A DNA stretch of 41,574 bases from Anaerolineae bacterium (GTDB lineage: Bacteria; Chloroflexota; Anaerolineae; Aggregatilineales; Aggregatilineaceae), in contig JAFGTJ010000111.1 in the NCBI GenBank assembly GCA_016934195.1, forward strand, positions 1-41,574, written 5' to 3'. How positions within the stretch are numbered: position 1 is the first letter of the stretch; every line of letters starts with the position of its first letter. Shown one piece after another: positions 19,288 through 28,389 of the stretch. Both the position numbers and the translations under genes were made by a program. Under the pieces are notes generated by a model that was not told the origin of the DNA, ran no database searches, and was given only the letters and a program-made list of their open reading frames with translations.

Positions 19288-20628
19288 ATGGACGACAAAG
19301 CCAAAGAAATTATCGAAATCACCGCAGCAGAGGGTGTGCAGTTTATCGATCTGCAGTTCACCGATATTTTCGGTGTCACTAAAAGCGTCACGATTCCCAG
19401 CAGTGGCCTGGATGAGGCCCTGGCACGCGGCATCTGGTTCGATGGCTCGTCCATCCAGGGCTTCGCGCGTATTCAGGAATCCGATATGTTCCTGCGCCCT
19501 GACCCGGTCACATTTCGCATTCTGCCCTGGACCGGGGGCGATACCCCACTGCGCGCCCGCATCATCTGTGACGTACACAGCCCGGACGGCAGCCCCTTTG
19601 AGGGCGATCCACGCTATGCCCTGCGTCGCGCCGTCGAACACGCCGCCGAACTCGGCTATGTCTACAACACCGGCCCGGAACTGGAATTCTTTATGTTCCG
19701 CGAAAACGGGCGGGATGCCGTGCCCCATGATGTAGGCGGTTACTTTGACTTCTCGCCGGGCGACGAAGCGCAGCTTGTACGCAGCGAGATCGTAAGCAAC
19801 CTGTTGGCCCTCAAGATTCACGTCGAGATGAGCCACCACGAAGTCGCTATCGGCCAGCACGAAATCGACTTCCGCTACTCACACGCCATGCACGCCGCCG
19901 ACAATGCGATCACGTTCAAATACACGGTCAAGGGTGTCGCGGCCAAGCACGGTCTGTTTGCAACCTTCATGCCCAAGCCGATCTTTGGGATCAATGGCAG
20001 CGGGATGCACGTTCACCAGAGTCTGGTCAGCGCCAAAACCGGCGAAAGCGCGTTCTATGACGAAGGCGGTGAACCCTTCCGCCTCTCGAAGATTGCCAAG
20101 CATTTCGTGGCCGGACAGTTGCGCCATGCCCGCGCCCTGGCCGCTATCGTCGCGCCGACCGTCAACAGCTATAAGCGCCTGACACCGGGCTACGAAGCAC
20201 CCGTCTACGTGTGCTGGGCGCAGCGCAACCGCTCCGCCCTGATCCGTGTGCCGCGCTACTCACCGGGCCGCGAACAGAGCACCCGCTGCGAACTGCGCTT
20301 CCCTGATCCGTCCACGAACCCCTATCTGGCCTTCGCCGTGATGTTGGAAGCCGGGCTGGACGGCATCAAAAATGAACTGGAGCCGCCGGAGCCAGTGAGC
20401 GATGACGTGTTCCACTGGACGCCGGAAGAACGCATCGCGCATGGTGTTGATGTGCTGCCCGGTACGCTCGAAGAAGCGCTCGACGAACTGGCAAAAGACG
20501 ACGTGGTCTGCAACGCGCTTGGCGAGCACATTTACGCCAGCTACGACCGCGCCAAGCGCGCCGAGTGGGACGAATATCGCATTCACGTCACCGAATGGGA
20601 AATCGACCGTTACCTGCGCACGATCTAA
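19288..20628 (+). CDS. glnA: Glutamine synthetase, type I
   Basis: FIDLQFTDIFGVTKSVTIP, GIWFDGSSIQGFARIQESDMFLRPDP, NGSGMHVHQSL, APTVNSYKRLTPGYEAP. Confidence 0.96.
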   Translation: MDDKAKEIIEITAAEGVQFIDLQFTDIFGVTKSVTIPSSGLDEALARGIWFDGSSIQGFARIQESDMFLRPDPVTFRILPWTGGDTPLRARIICDVHSPDGSPFEGDPRYALRRAVEHAAELGYVYNTGPELEFFMFRENGRDAVPHDVGGYFDFSPGDEAQLVRSEIVSNLLALKIHVEMSHHEVAIGQHEIDFRYSHAMHAADNAITFKYTVKGVAAKHGLFATFMPKPIFGINGSGMHVHQSLVSAKTGESAFYDEGGEPFRLSKIAKHFVAGQLRHARALAAIVAPTVNSYKRLTPGYEAPVYVCWAQRNRSALIRVPRYSPGREQSTRCELRFPDPSTNPYLAFAVMLEAGLDGIKNELEPPEPVSDDVFHWTPEERIAHGVDVLPGTLEEALDELAKDDVVCNALGEHIYASYDRAKRAEWDEYRIHVTEWEIDRYLRTI

Positions 20629-20660
20629 AACACAGTTCTCTCCATTTTCCACCTCAAGCA

Positions 20661-20697
20661 AGGGGACAGCTTCCACAGGAGCTGTCCTCCTTGTTTT
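20661..20697 (+). terminator. Terminator after glnA
   Basis: GGACAGCT (20664-20671) / AGCTGTCC (20680-20687) followed by tccttgtttt. Confidence 0.6.
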
Positions 20698-20724
20698 GGT
20701 CAAAATTGTTTTGGCCGGTACATC

Positions 20725-21276
20725 GTGCTACCATCAGACCAACCGCAACACGAAACGAGGTGGATCATAAACAGCAGCGCCCAACATAAAGCAGCAGCAG
20801 CCCAACAGGGACCGGTCACGATTGCCATTGTGACCGTCAGCGATACACGCACGCCGGACACCGACGAAAATGCCGCCTACCTGCGCGAACAAATCACCGC
20901 CGCCGGACATCAGGTTGCCGCTTACCGCCTGATCAAAGACGAAGTCGATCAGGTAGCGGGCGTATTGGACGAACTGGCCGGAGGCGAAACGCGCATCATC
21001 CTGTTTAACGGTGGCACCGGTATCGCGCCGCGTGACCGCACCTTCGACGCGCTGAGTCGCAAGCTGGAAAAAACGCTGCCCGGTTTTGGCGAGTTGTTCC
21101 GCATGTTGAGTTATGAGCAGGTCGGATCGGCGGCCATGTTGTCACGCGCGACGGCGGGCGTCTACCAAAATACCGCGATCATCTCAACGCCCGGTTCACC
21201 GGCAGCGGTGCGTCTGGCCTGGGAAAAACTGATCGCGCCGGAACTGCACCACCTCGCCTGGGAAGTCGTGCGCTAA
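20725..21276 (+). CDS. MoaB/Mog family molybdenum cofactor biosynthesis protein
   Basis: [26 protein letters not shown]...[20 protein letters not shown]...[25 protein letters not shown]. Start codon uncertain (see findings). Confidence 0.88.
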   Translation: MLPSDQPQHETRWIINSSAQHKAAAAQQGPVTIAIVTVSDTRTPDTDENAAYLREQITAAGHQVAAYRLIKDEVDQVAGVLDELAGGETRIILFNGGTGIAPRDRTFDALSRKLEKTLPGFGELFRMLSYEQVGSAAMLSRATAGVYQNTAIISTPGSPAAVRLAWEKLIAPELHHLAWEVVR

Positions 21277-21301
21277 CACATTTTAAGCGCAAAAATTCCC
21301 A

Positions 21302-21329
21302 TTGACGCCCGCCGCGAGATTGGTATAAT
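21302..21329 (+). promoter_or_regulatory. Promoter for the tRNA gene
   Basis: TTGACG (21302-21307), N16, TATAAT (21324-21329), tRNA 5' end 12 nt later. Confidence 0.7.
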
Positions 21330-21340
21330 ACCCACCATCT

Positions 21341-21412
21341 GGCGACGTAGCTCAGCGGTAGAGCAGGGGACTCATAAGCCCTTGGTCGTGTGTTCAAATC
21401 ACACCGTCGCCA
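21341..21412 (+). tRNA. tRNA-Met (anticodon CAT), no encoded CCA
   Basis: GGCGACG acceptor pairs with CGTCGCC; D arm GCTCAGCGGTAGAGC; anticodon loop CTCATAA; T arm GTGTGTTCAAATCACAC; discriminator A. Confidence 0.93.
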
Positions 21413-21419
21413 CAGAACT

Positions 21420-21444
21420 CTCCCTATCCTACAGGGAGTTTTTT
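21420..21444 (+). terminator. Rho-independent terminator after the tRNA
   Basis: CTCCCT (21420-21425) / AGGGAG (21433-21438) followed by a T tract. Confidence 0.8.
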
Positions 21445-21507
21445 ATTTGGGTCGAAAGTTCGAGTACAATGACCCCAATATCACATTAACCAAGAGAGGA
21501 TCACGCT

Positions 21508-22086
21508 ATGTCACCTGCATTCATTATGTTCTTCGGCCCACCTGGATGCGGCAAGGGTACGCAAGCCAAAAAAGTGACCGACGAACTGCCCCTGGTCCAG
21601 ATTTCAACCGGTGAACTGTTCCGCAAACATCTCGGCGAAAAAACGCCGCTCGGCCTGGAAGCCCAAAAATACATGTCCCAGGGGGCGCTGGTCCCGGATG
21701 AGATCACGATTGGCATGGTGCGGGAACGGCTGGAAGAACCGGACTGCCACAATGGTGCAATCTTTGACGGCTTCCCCCGCACCGGGGATCAAGCACTGGC
21801 ACTGGACAATTTGCTGGCCGAAATGAACAGCAAGCTCCACATGGTCGTGGATTTTGAACTGCCGATTGAAATTTCACGCCAGCGTTTGATGGCGCGTCAA
21901 GAAGGCCGGACCGATGATAAACCGGAAGTGATCGAAAAACGTCTCAATGACCACGCGGCGATTGAAGCCAGCGTCATGCCCCACTATCACGCACACAAGG
22001 GCCTCGTCAAGACGGTCGATGCCAACCGGCCAATTGATGTTATTTACCAGGATGTGATGGCGCTGATTAAGCCGCTGGTCGGATAG
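21508..22086 (+). CDS. adk: Adenylate kinase
   Basis: IMFFGPPGCGKGTQAKKV, ISTGELFRKHLGEKTPLGLEAQKYMSQGALVPDEI, FDGFPRTGDQA; short form lacking the extended LID. Confidence 0.93.
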   Translation: MSPAFIMFFGPPGCGKGTQAKKVTDELPLVQISTGELFRKHLGEKTPLGLEAQKYMSQGALVPDEITIGMVRERLEEPDCHNGAIFDGFPRTGDQALALDNLLAEMNSKLHMVVDFELPIEISRQRLMARQEGRTDDKPEVIEKRLNDHAAIEASVMPHYHAHKGLVKTVDANRPIDVIYQDVMALIKPLVG

Positions 22087-22134
22087 CTTACCGGCTAACA
22101 CAGGTCAGAATAAGCCGTTCACTGTGCAATGCTC

Positions 22135-22191
22135 GCCACAATAAGACGGGCAATTACCCGCTTCGTCTCATTGTGGCGTCTTGAAAGACGC
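22135..22191 (+). promoter_or_regulatory. Two overlapping hairpins in the leader between adk and the kinase-like gene
   Basis: GCCACAATAAGACG (22135-22148) versus CGTCTCATTGTGGC (22164-22177), 13 of 14 paired; GCGTCT (22176-22181) TGAA AGACGC (22186-22191). Confidence 0.6.
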
Positions 22192-22214
22192 ACAACAGGA
22201 GCCAAGTCCTTTCC

Positions 22215-23267
22215 ATGAGCGAGATCAAACTGCCGCCTGCCCTACTGCCGGGTTCTAAGCTGGACAAATATACCATCGAGCGGTTGACTGGGCGGGGAAA
22301 AACAACCGAAGTGTATCGCGCCCTCCACCCGGATTACAATAACACGGTAGCGATTAAACTGTACCACCATGCCCCCGAACAGCGGGCCGAGGTCATGGCG
22401 CATTTCCGGCAAGATATCGCCATGATTGCCACCCTTAAACATCCCAACATCATCCGTATTTACGACTTTGGACATCACCACAATGCGCTGTTCGTCGTGA
22501 TGGAATTCGTCGCGGGCACACGCTTACGAGACATGATCTCATCGCACCCAACCGGCCTGAACCGGGAGGACGCGCTGCGTATCTTCAGCCAGATTGCCAG
22601 CGCGGTAGCGTATGTTCATGACCAGGGAATCGTACACGGCAACTTGCAGCCGGATAACATCCTGCTTGATCCGACCACCCGCCCGGTCCTGATCGACTTC
22701 AACATTCCATGTCTGGCCGAATCCAAACGCTTTGGCGCGTTGAGCAACCGGATACCGACCTATCTCTCGCCCCACCAAATCCGGCAGCAGACCGCTACCC
22801 CGGCATGTGATATCTACGCGCTCGGTATTTTGCTCTACGAAATGATTACCGGGGATGTGCCATTTAAGGGCCAGACCTACGCCAGTGTAGCCGAACAACA
22901 CAAAAACACCCTACCCACACCGCCGGGACAGATCGCGGTCGGGCTGGACCCGCGTATTGAGCAGGCTATCCTGAAAGCGCTCAATAAAATACCCGACATG
23001 CGCCACACGACCGCGCGCGCGATGCTGCACGAGTTGGAGAACAAGGAGACCAACCAATTTGAGACGCTGTCCTTAACCCGCAACCAGATAACCCAGAGAT
23101 CCAAACGCCGCTCCGAGATCATCCGATTCGAGCAAAGCCGGAGCGATATGCCAGCCGCCTCAGGCATCGAGCAAGCCTTCTGGCTCAATCGCTCGCGTTT
23201 GATGGTCATCGGGGGCGTGCTGTTGTTGGCGGTGATCGCTGTAATCGTAGCCGCACTGCTGCTGTAG
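22215..23267 (+). CDS. Ser/Thr protein kinase-fold protein with C-terminal TM helix, probable pseudokinase
   Basis: VAIKLYHH, MIATLKHPNIIRIYDFG, VHGNLQPDNILLD in place of HRDLKPxN, LIDFNIP in place of DFG, CDIYALGILLYEMITGDVPF; terminal helix LMVIGGVLLLAVIAVIVAALLL. Confidence 0.88.
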   Translation: MSEIKLPPALLPGSKLDKYTIERLTGRGKTTEVYRALHPDYNNTVAIKLYHHAPEQRAEVMAHFRQDIAMIATLKHPNIIRIYDFGHHHNALFVVMEFVAGTRLRDMISSHPTGLNREDALRIFSQIASAVAYVHDQGIVHGNLQPDNILLDPTTRPVLIDFNIPCLAESKRFGALSNRIPTYLSPHQIRQQTATPACDIYALGILLYEMITGDVPFKGQTYASVAEQHKNTLPTPPGQIAVGLDPRIEQAILKALNKIPDMRHTTARAMLHELENKETNQFETLSLTRNQITQRSKRRSEIIRFEQSRSDMPAASGIEQAFWLNRSRLMVIGGVLLLAVIAVIVAALLL

Positions 23268-23276
23268 GTCTTTACC

Positions 23277-24656
23277 TCAGCGCTGGTTGTAGTTGGGACC
23301 AAATACTTCGACCATCAAGCTGCCGAGCTTATCGCGGTTGGGAACAAGGATATCCTTGCCCTCCCAGTTACGGGAATAGACGTATTCCCACCCGACCACA
23401 CCGCGTTTGTAGTTCGTGGACGGGATATCCTTGACCCACCACGCCAGTTCCAGAATCTGGTCCAATGACAGCCCGGTATCGATTCCGTTGTTCAACTCGG
23501 ACCATAGCATAGGCGCTTGCAGCGCCAATTCGGGAATTTTGTTGGTTGCCGTCACCTGATCCCGGATCGCCAGCATAACCTGCTGCTGGCGACGGTTACG
23601 ATCAATATCGTCCGAAGTGTGACGGCTGCGCGCGTACTTCAGCGCCGTTTCACCGTTCATCTGGTGCCACCCGGCGCTGATGGAAAATGGGTCATAACCG
23701 TAATTCATGTCAGGATATTCGGGATCGTAGATATCGTAGAGCACCTCGACGTGAATACCACCGATCAAGTCGATGACCTTCGTAAACGTGTCAAAGTTCA
23801 CCAGCACATACTCGTTGACCGGGATACCGAAATTATACTGAACGGTCTGCATCGCCAGACGCGGCCCCCCCCCCGGCCCTTCCAACTCACCCGTAACGTA
23901 TGCCGCATTCACCCGCTCCAGGCCGTAGCCCGGTATATCAACATACAGATCGCGCGGAATGCTCAAAATGCCAATCTGGTTGGTATCTGGATCAAGGCTG
24001 ATCAGGATCATGGTATCCGTGCGGTAGGATGCGCCGAATTCACCGGGGCGCTGGTCCATGCCCATCACCAGGACGGTAAAACGCTCGTTGCCATCCCAGG
24101 GACGGATCACCATGCTGTTGCCGTCCCCCAACATCCCGCCAACCGCCTCACCGGTCGATTCCAGAATACCGCCGGGGCCGTAAATGACCGAAGTTGGCTC
24201 GATGGGTGGGCCGCTGGTAGCGACCGTTACGCTGCGACTGCCGCGCGTGGCCTGGAGCAGAAAAAACACCGTCATGCTCATGATAACCGTCATGCCCAAC
24301 AGCGCCGCCGCGATAATCACCCAGGCCCAGTCATCCGGTGCGCCCAATTCGCGGCGAATTTTGCGTTTGCGCACGCGATCCCGCGCCGTGCGACGGCCAC
24401 GATCCCGCAGCGGCAGCGATACGATAGGCGCGTCCTGGGCCGGGGATGCCGCCTGATTTTGTCCAGGAAAACTGTACCAGTGTCCCACATGCGGCGGCGC
24501 AGTCCTGGCTGCCGGTTGCGCTGGCCGGACAAGAGTATCGGCCTCGCCCGGCTTTGGCAGTTCGGCAGTCACTGCCGGTTGGACAAGGGTGTCGGCCTCA
24601 CTCGATTGTAACGGTTCGGTGGGAGGATAGGTCGGGATCGTATTGTCTTCGGTCAT
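23277..24656 (-). CDS. LytR-CpsA-Psr (LCP) family cell-envelope protein
   Basis: VLVMGMDQRPGEFGASYRTDTMILISLDPDTNQIGILSIPRDLYVDIPGYGLERVNAAY...ALKYARSRHTSDDIDRNRRQQQVMLAIRDQ; TM segment AWVIIAAALLGMTVIMSMTVFFLL. Confidence 0.94.
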   Translation of the reverse strand: MTEDNTIPTYPPTEPLQSSEADTLVQPAVTAELPKPGEADTLVRPAQPAARTAPPHVGHWYSFPGQNQAASPAQDAPIVSLPLRDRGRRTARDRVRKRKIRRELGAPDDWAWVIIAAALLGMTVIMSMTVFFLLQATRGSRSVTVATSGPPIEPTSVIYGPGGILESTGEAVGGMLGDGNSMVIRPWDGNERFTVLVMGMDQRPGEFGASYRTDTMILISLDPDTNQIGILSIPRDLYVDIPGYGLERVNAAYVTGELEGPGGGPRLAMQTVQYNFGIPVNEYVLVNFDTFTKVIDLIGGIHVEVLYDIYDPEYPDMNYGYDPFSISAGWHQMNGETALKYARSRHTSDDIDRNRRQQQVMLAIRDQVTATNKIPELALQAPMLWSELNNGIDTGLSLDQILELAWWVKDIPSTNYKRGVVGWEYVYSRNWEGKDILVPNRDKLGSLMVEVFGPNYNQR

Positions 24657-24771
24657 AAGAACTCCGCGAAATGGTTAGCCTTATTTTAGCGTCAAACGGT
24701 TTCAGGCTCAATGTGCTAAAATCCGGCTGTTTCTCTACGATCACTATGATGATCCCATTCAGGAGTACAAA

Positions 24772-25605
24772 ATGAGTCAAACGGACTGGCGGCTGGTTAT
24801 TGATCCGGGCGCACGCCGGGGCGCGATGAATATGGCGATTGACCAGGCCATCATGGAAGCGGTCGCCGGAGATCACGTGCCGCCTACCCTGCGCTTTTAC
24901 GCCTGGGAACCAGCCTGCCTGTCGCTTGGTTATATGCAAAAACTCGCGGACGTGGACCAGGAACGCCTAGCGATCCAGGGATGGGACCTCGTGCGGCGAA
25001 TGACCGGCGGGCGGGCGGTGCTGCACGCCGACGAACTCACCTACAGCGTCGCGGTGAAAACCGGCCACCCGGTTGTGGCAGGCGATATCGTGGAAAGCTA
25101 CCACCGTTTGAGCGGCGCTTTGTTGAATGGGCTGGCTCACCTGGGCGCGAATCCGGCAGCGGACAAACAGGATCAGCAGATCAAACGGACCCACAGCGCC
25201 AACAACCCGGTATGCTTTGAAATACCAAGCCACTACGAGATTACGGTGGCGGGGAAAAAACTGGTCGGCAGCGCCCAGGTCCGCAAATTTGGCGCGGTGC
25301 TGCAACACGGATCACTGCCGCTGACCGGCGATATCACCCGCATTTGTGACGCGCTGGTCTTCCCCAGTGACGAGAAGCGTAACATGGTCCGCGAACGGGT
25401 GCGCCGCCGCGCCATCACGCTCGAAAACGCGCTCGGCAGTCCCGTGACGTGGGAACAGGCCGCCACCGCGATGCGGGCCAGTTTTCAGGATACGTTCGAC
25501 CTGACGCTGATCGCGGCGGACGCGCTCACGCCGGAAGAACAGGCCCGCGCCGACGAACTATACACGGCCCAATACGCCAGCGACGACTGGAGCGCGCGCT
25601 TTTAG
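24772..25605 (+). CDS. Lipoate-protein ligase A family protein
   Basis: LRFYAWEPACLSLGYMQK...DLVRRMTGGRAVLHADELTYSVAV...ITVAGKKLVGSAQVRKFGAVLQHGSLPL. Confidence 0.92.
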   Translation: MSQTDWRLVIDPGARRGAMNMAIDQAIMEAVAGDHVPPTLRFYAWEPACLSLGYMQKLADVDQERLAIQGWDLVRRMTGGRAVLHADELTYSVAVKTGHPVVAGDIVESYHRLSGALLNGLAHLGANPAADKQDQQIKRTHSANNPVCFEIPSHYEITVAGKKLVGSAQVRKFGAVLQHGSLPLTGDITRICDALVFPSDEKRNMVRERVRRRAITLENALGSPVTWEQAATAMRASFQDTFDLTLIAADALTPEEQARADELYTAQYASDDWSARF

Positions 25606-25621
25606 ATTCTGACAGCAGGTT

Positions 25622-26497
25622 TCAGGACGATGTTGGGAAACACGTTTCATCGGGCAGAACCTCTTCTTCGCTGCGTTGAAACTCGATGTTTTCATATCCT
25701 AACGAGTTCAGCAGCTCGTAAATGCTGGCTTCGGCTTTTAAGTACGCCTGATCCAGAAGTGCCAGTTCATAAGCTGTTTCGCGCAGTGCGTCAATCGCCC
25801 GGTCGTAGGCTTTTTCCTGCATCCGTTCTATGATCTTGCCGCAGTCCTGCAACATGGGAATATCGGTGCAGCTCCGGTGCAATATATCCGGCTTGCCCAG
25901 GAAACAGCCGGTCAACTGCGCCGGGGGCAGCACAATCGTCAGCGAGCCATCGGGGTTGACAATCACATCTTCGTCAGTGATCAGAGACAGGTCAATCCCA
26001 ACGCGCGCCTGCCCAATAAAGCTGACACGTAGTTCGGCATCCGGGGCGGCGCTGGCATCAATAACAGTCTTGGTAATTTCGATATCGCCTATCGTGGTTT
26101 CCAGGATCGCCATCTCGCGGATACCAAGTACGACCGTGCGGCTGTCCACCTCGACCGGGGCTGCGTCTTTGTCAAAACCAAATACACTCAGGAAGTTATC
26201 CAGCGGATCGCGCATGAAATTCAAGACGCCCACCATCATCACCAGGAACAGACAGCCAAATATCACGAGCGTCACCGATGTGGACAACCCGGCAACCATC
26301 CTCCACATCCCCAAACACCCAAGCCCTGGCGCACGACGGCGTTTGCGCGCGCGAAGCGGCGGTTCGGACCATTCATCCGTCTCGGCGTAGTCATCATCAG
26401 GAACTACAACCTCGCGCCGTTTCCTGACGTGCCCTTCGATCACAACATCCTGTTTTTTGCCCACTGATTTTTGCCCCTTGTTTGCCTTTGATCCCAT
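25622..26497 (-). CDS. DUF4230-like membrane-anchored protein
   Basis: Basic N-terminus, TM segment VTLVIFGCLFLVMMVGVL, then VLGIREMAILETTIGDIEITKTVID...FIGQARVGIDLSLITDEDVIVNPDGSLTIVLPPAQLTGCFL. Confidence 0.75.
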   Translation of the reverse strand: MGSKANKGQKSVGKKQDVVIEGHVRKRREVVVPDDDYAETDEWSEPPLRARKRRRAPGLGCLGMWRMVAGLSTSVTLVIFGCLFLVMMVGVLNFMRDPLDNFLSVFGFDKDAAPVEVDSRTVVLGIREMAILETTIGDIEITKTVIDASAAPDAELRVSFIGQARVGIDLSLITDEDVIVNPDGSLTIVLPPAQLTGCFLGKPDILHRSCTDIPMLQDCGKIIERMQEKAYDRAIDALRETAYELALLDQAYLKAEASIYELLNSLGYENIEFQRSEEEVLPDETCFPTSS

Positions 26498-26550
26498 GAA
26501 CCACTACGCGCCCCGGTGGTCCCGGTTGCGCACCGGCTGCGCCTTGCGAC

Positions 26551-28389
26551 TCACAGCGCCCGAAACTGGTACAACTGCCCGTCGGTAAAGCCGCGTTTAC
26601 GGTAATAATCCCGCGTGCCGACCGACGAAATCACGGCTAGCGTCCGGTAGCCGCGCGCGACGGCGATCCCGGTGGCGTGTTCGATCAACTGCGTCCCCAG
26701 GCCGCTGTGCTGCGCCCTGCCCGGTGATTCTTCGCCCAGGTCAAGCGCCTGTCCGTAAACATGCACTTCGCGGATCATGGCCGCGCCCGCCAATTCGTTT
26801 ATGACCGGCGGCGTATCTGCCAGTATATCCGGCAGCGAGAGACGCAGGAATCCGGCAATGTGGCGCTCCGGCGTGATGACCTGCAAAAACACTTCCTGCC
26901 CAATGCCGGATTCATACCACAATTCGTCCAAACTCAGATCATCCGGCGACACTTTGCGCCCGCGAATCTCCCTGGCGCGGATATCAGGGCTGCGTTGGCC
27001 GCGCGCCTGTAATTCGCGGTCCACAAGCTGCCGGAAATTCGTCATCTGGTTGCCATCCACAATATCGTGTGACGGAATATCGCGCACCACGCGCGTCAGG
27101 CGGCAGTATTCCGGCGTGCGCAAAAAACATTCGGTCAGGACGTGCAGCAGTTCATCATGCGTATAAGGCCGCCAGGAGCCGTCCTGGTAGCGCTGCATGA
27201 GTTCGGCGCTTTCGATCAGCGAGCAGGGGTACAGCTTGAGTTCGTCGGGCCGGAAATCGGGATCGGCAAACAAACGCTCGTAATCCACGATATCGGCGTC
27301 CGGCGACGAACCATAGAGATTCGGCATCCAGTGCGCGTGAATTTTGAAACCTGCCGCCCGCAGCAGGTTGATTGCGCGGCGCGTCATGGCGACGATATGG
27401 CCGCGCTTGTTCAGGCGCAGCACGTCATCGTCCAGGCTTTGAATGCCAACCTGCACTTTGGTCGCGCCCAAGCGCCGGATACGGATCACTTCGGCCACAT
27501 CCAGATGATCGGGGCGCGTCTCGACCACCAGCCCCACGCAGCGGCAGGCCGCATTTTCGTTCTGGCGGTGCGCGGCTTCGAGTTCGTCCCATGTCGCGTA
27601 TTCGTCCACCGGACCACGCGCCCGTTCGCCGCGCGTTATGGCCGCTGCCTGATCCCTGGACCGCTGCATCTCCTGTTGATAAATCGCCTGGACTACCTGG
27701 TTATAATTCCGGTCTAACTGCGTCCCGTCCAGCGTTAGATCAGTAACGTGATCCGGGTGATCGGGGTGAAATTGCGACACATCACGCAGCGCAGCCCGCA
27801 CCTCGCCCGTGTGATCGATACCCTGGCCGAAATCATGCAGCGCGTCAAAAATGCGCTTGACGAACCAGATTTGATAGGTTTCGGGATAAAACGACCATGT
27901 TCCGCCCAAAATGATCAACTCGATCTTGTTGGTGGGATGGCCGGTTTCGTAGAGCGTGCGCAGCCGGGAGTAGGTTTGCAGGTAGGGATCAAAGTTGTTT
28001 TGTTCGGCCCGCTGCGCGCCCGGTTCATTTGCCAGATAACTCTTGGGCATTCGCACATCATTGGGGCAAAATATACATTCACCGGGACACGGGAACGGCT
28101 TGGTCAGCACCGTTACCGGGGTCACGCCCGACATAGTGCGGATTGGCTTCATACGCAGCCGCGCCACAATGTCCGGGTCGAAAGACGGCAGGCCGCGCGA
28201 TCCGGCAAAGGCGCGGTACGCCTGGATCAATTCGTTCTTGCTGAACATACCGCGCCCGTCTTTGGGATGCGCCCGCAGCAGCCGTTCCAGGTCCTGCCGG
28301 GAAAACGCGGACTGCTCAATCACAGCCTGCAAGATCGCCACCAGGGGGTCACGATATTGTTCGAGATCAAGGGTTGGTTTGTGTCTCAT
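26551..28389 (-). CDS. elp3: Elp3-family tRNA U34 carboxymethyltransferase (radical SAM plus GNAT domain)
   Basis: MSGVTPVTVLTKPFPCPGECIFCPNDVRMPKSYLANEPGAQRAEQNNFDPY, IELIILGGTWSFYP, C-terminal GNAT HSGLGTQLIEHATGIAVARGYRTLAVISSVGTRDYYRKRGF. Confidence 0.95.
   Translation of the reverse strand: MRHKPTLDLEQYRDPLVAILQAVIEQSAFSRQDLERLLRAHPKDGRGMFSKNELIQAYRAFAGSRGLPSFDPDIVARLRMKPIRTMSGVTPVTVLTKPFPCPGECIFCPNDVRMPKSYLANEPGAQRAEQNNFDPYLQTYSRLRTLYETGHPTNKIELIILGGTWSFYPETYQIWFVKRIFDALHDFGQGIDHTGEVRAALRDVSQFHPDHPDHVTDLTLDGTQLDRNYNQVVQAIYQQEMQRSRDQAAAITRGERARGPVDEYATWDELEAAHRQNENAACRCVGLVVETRPDHLDVAEVIRIRRLGATKVQVGIQSLDDDVLRLNKRGHIVAMTRRAINLLRAAGFKIHAHWMPNLYGSSPDADIVDYERLFADPDFRPDELKLYPCSLIESAELMQRYQDGSWRPYTHDELLHVLTECFLRTPEYCRLTRVVRDIPSHDIVDGNQMTNFRQLVDRELQARGQRSPDIRAREIRGRKVSPDDLSLDELWYESGIGQEVFLQVITPERHIAGFLRLSLPDILADTPPVINELAGAAMIREVHVYGQALDLGEESPGRAQHSGLGTQLIEHATGIAVARGYRTLAVISSVGTRDYYRKRGFTDGQLYQFRAL

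Noticed and set aside
23517-24611. 364-aa plus-strand ORF antisense to the LCP gene
   Set aside because: His/Gln/Arg-rich translation without domain features; LCP on the minus strand has clear motifs.
24700-24770. GATC-centred inverted repeat upstream of lplA
   Set aside because: Arms of about 4 bp only; expected by chance.
28043-28387. Extended N-terminus of the methyltransferase ORF running into elp3
   Set aside because: The extra 115 residues are antisense to well-conserved elp3 sequence and do not look like a methyltransferase domain; ATG 28388 fits the family start.
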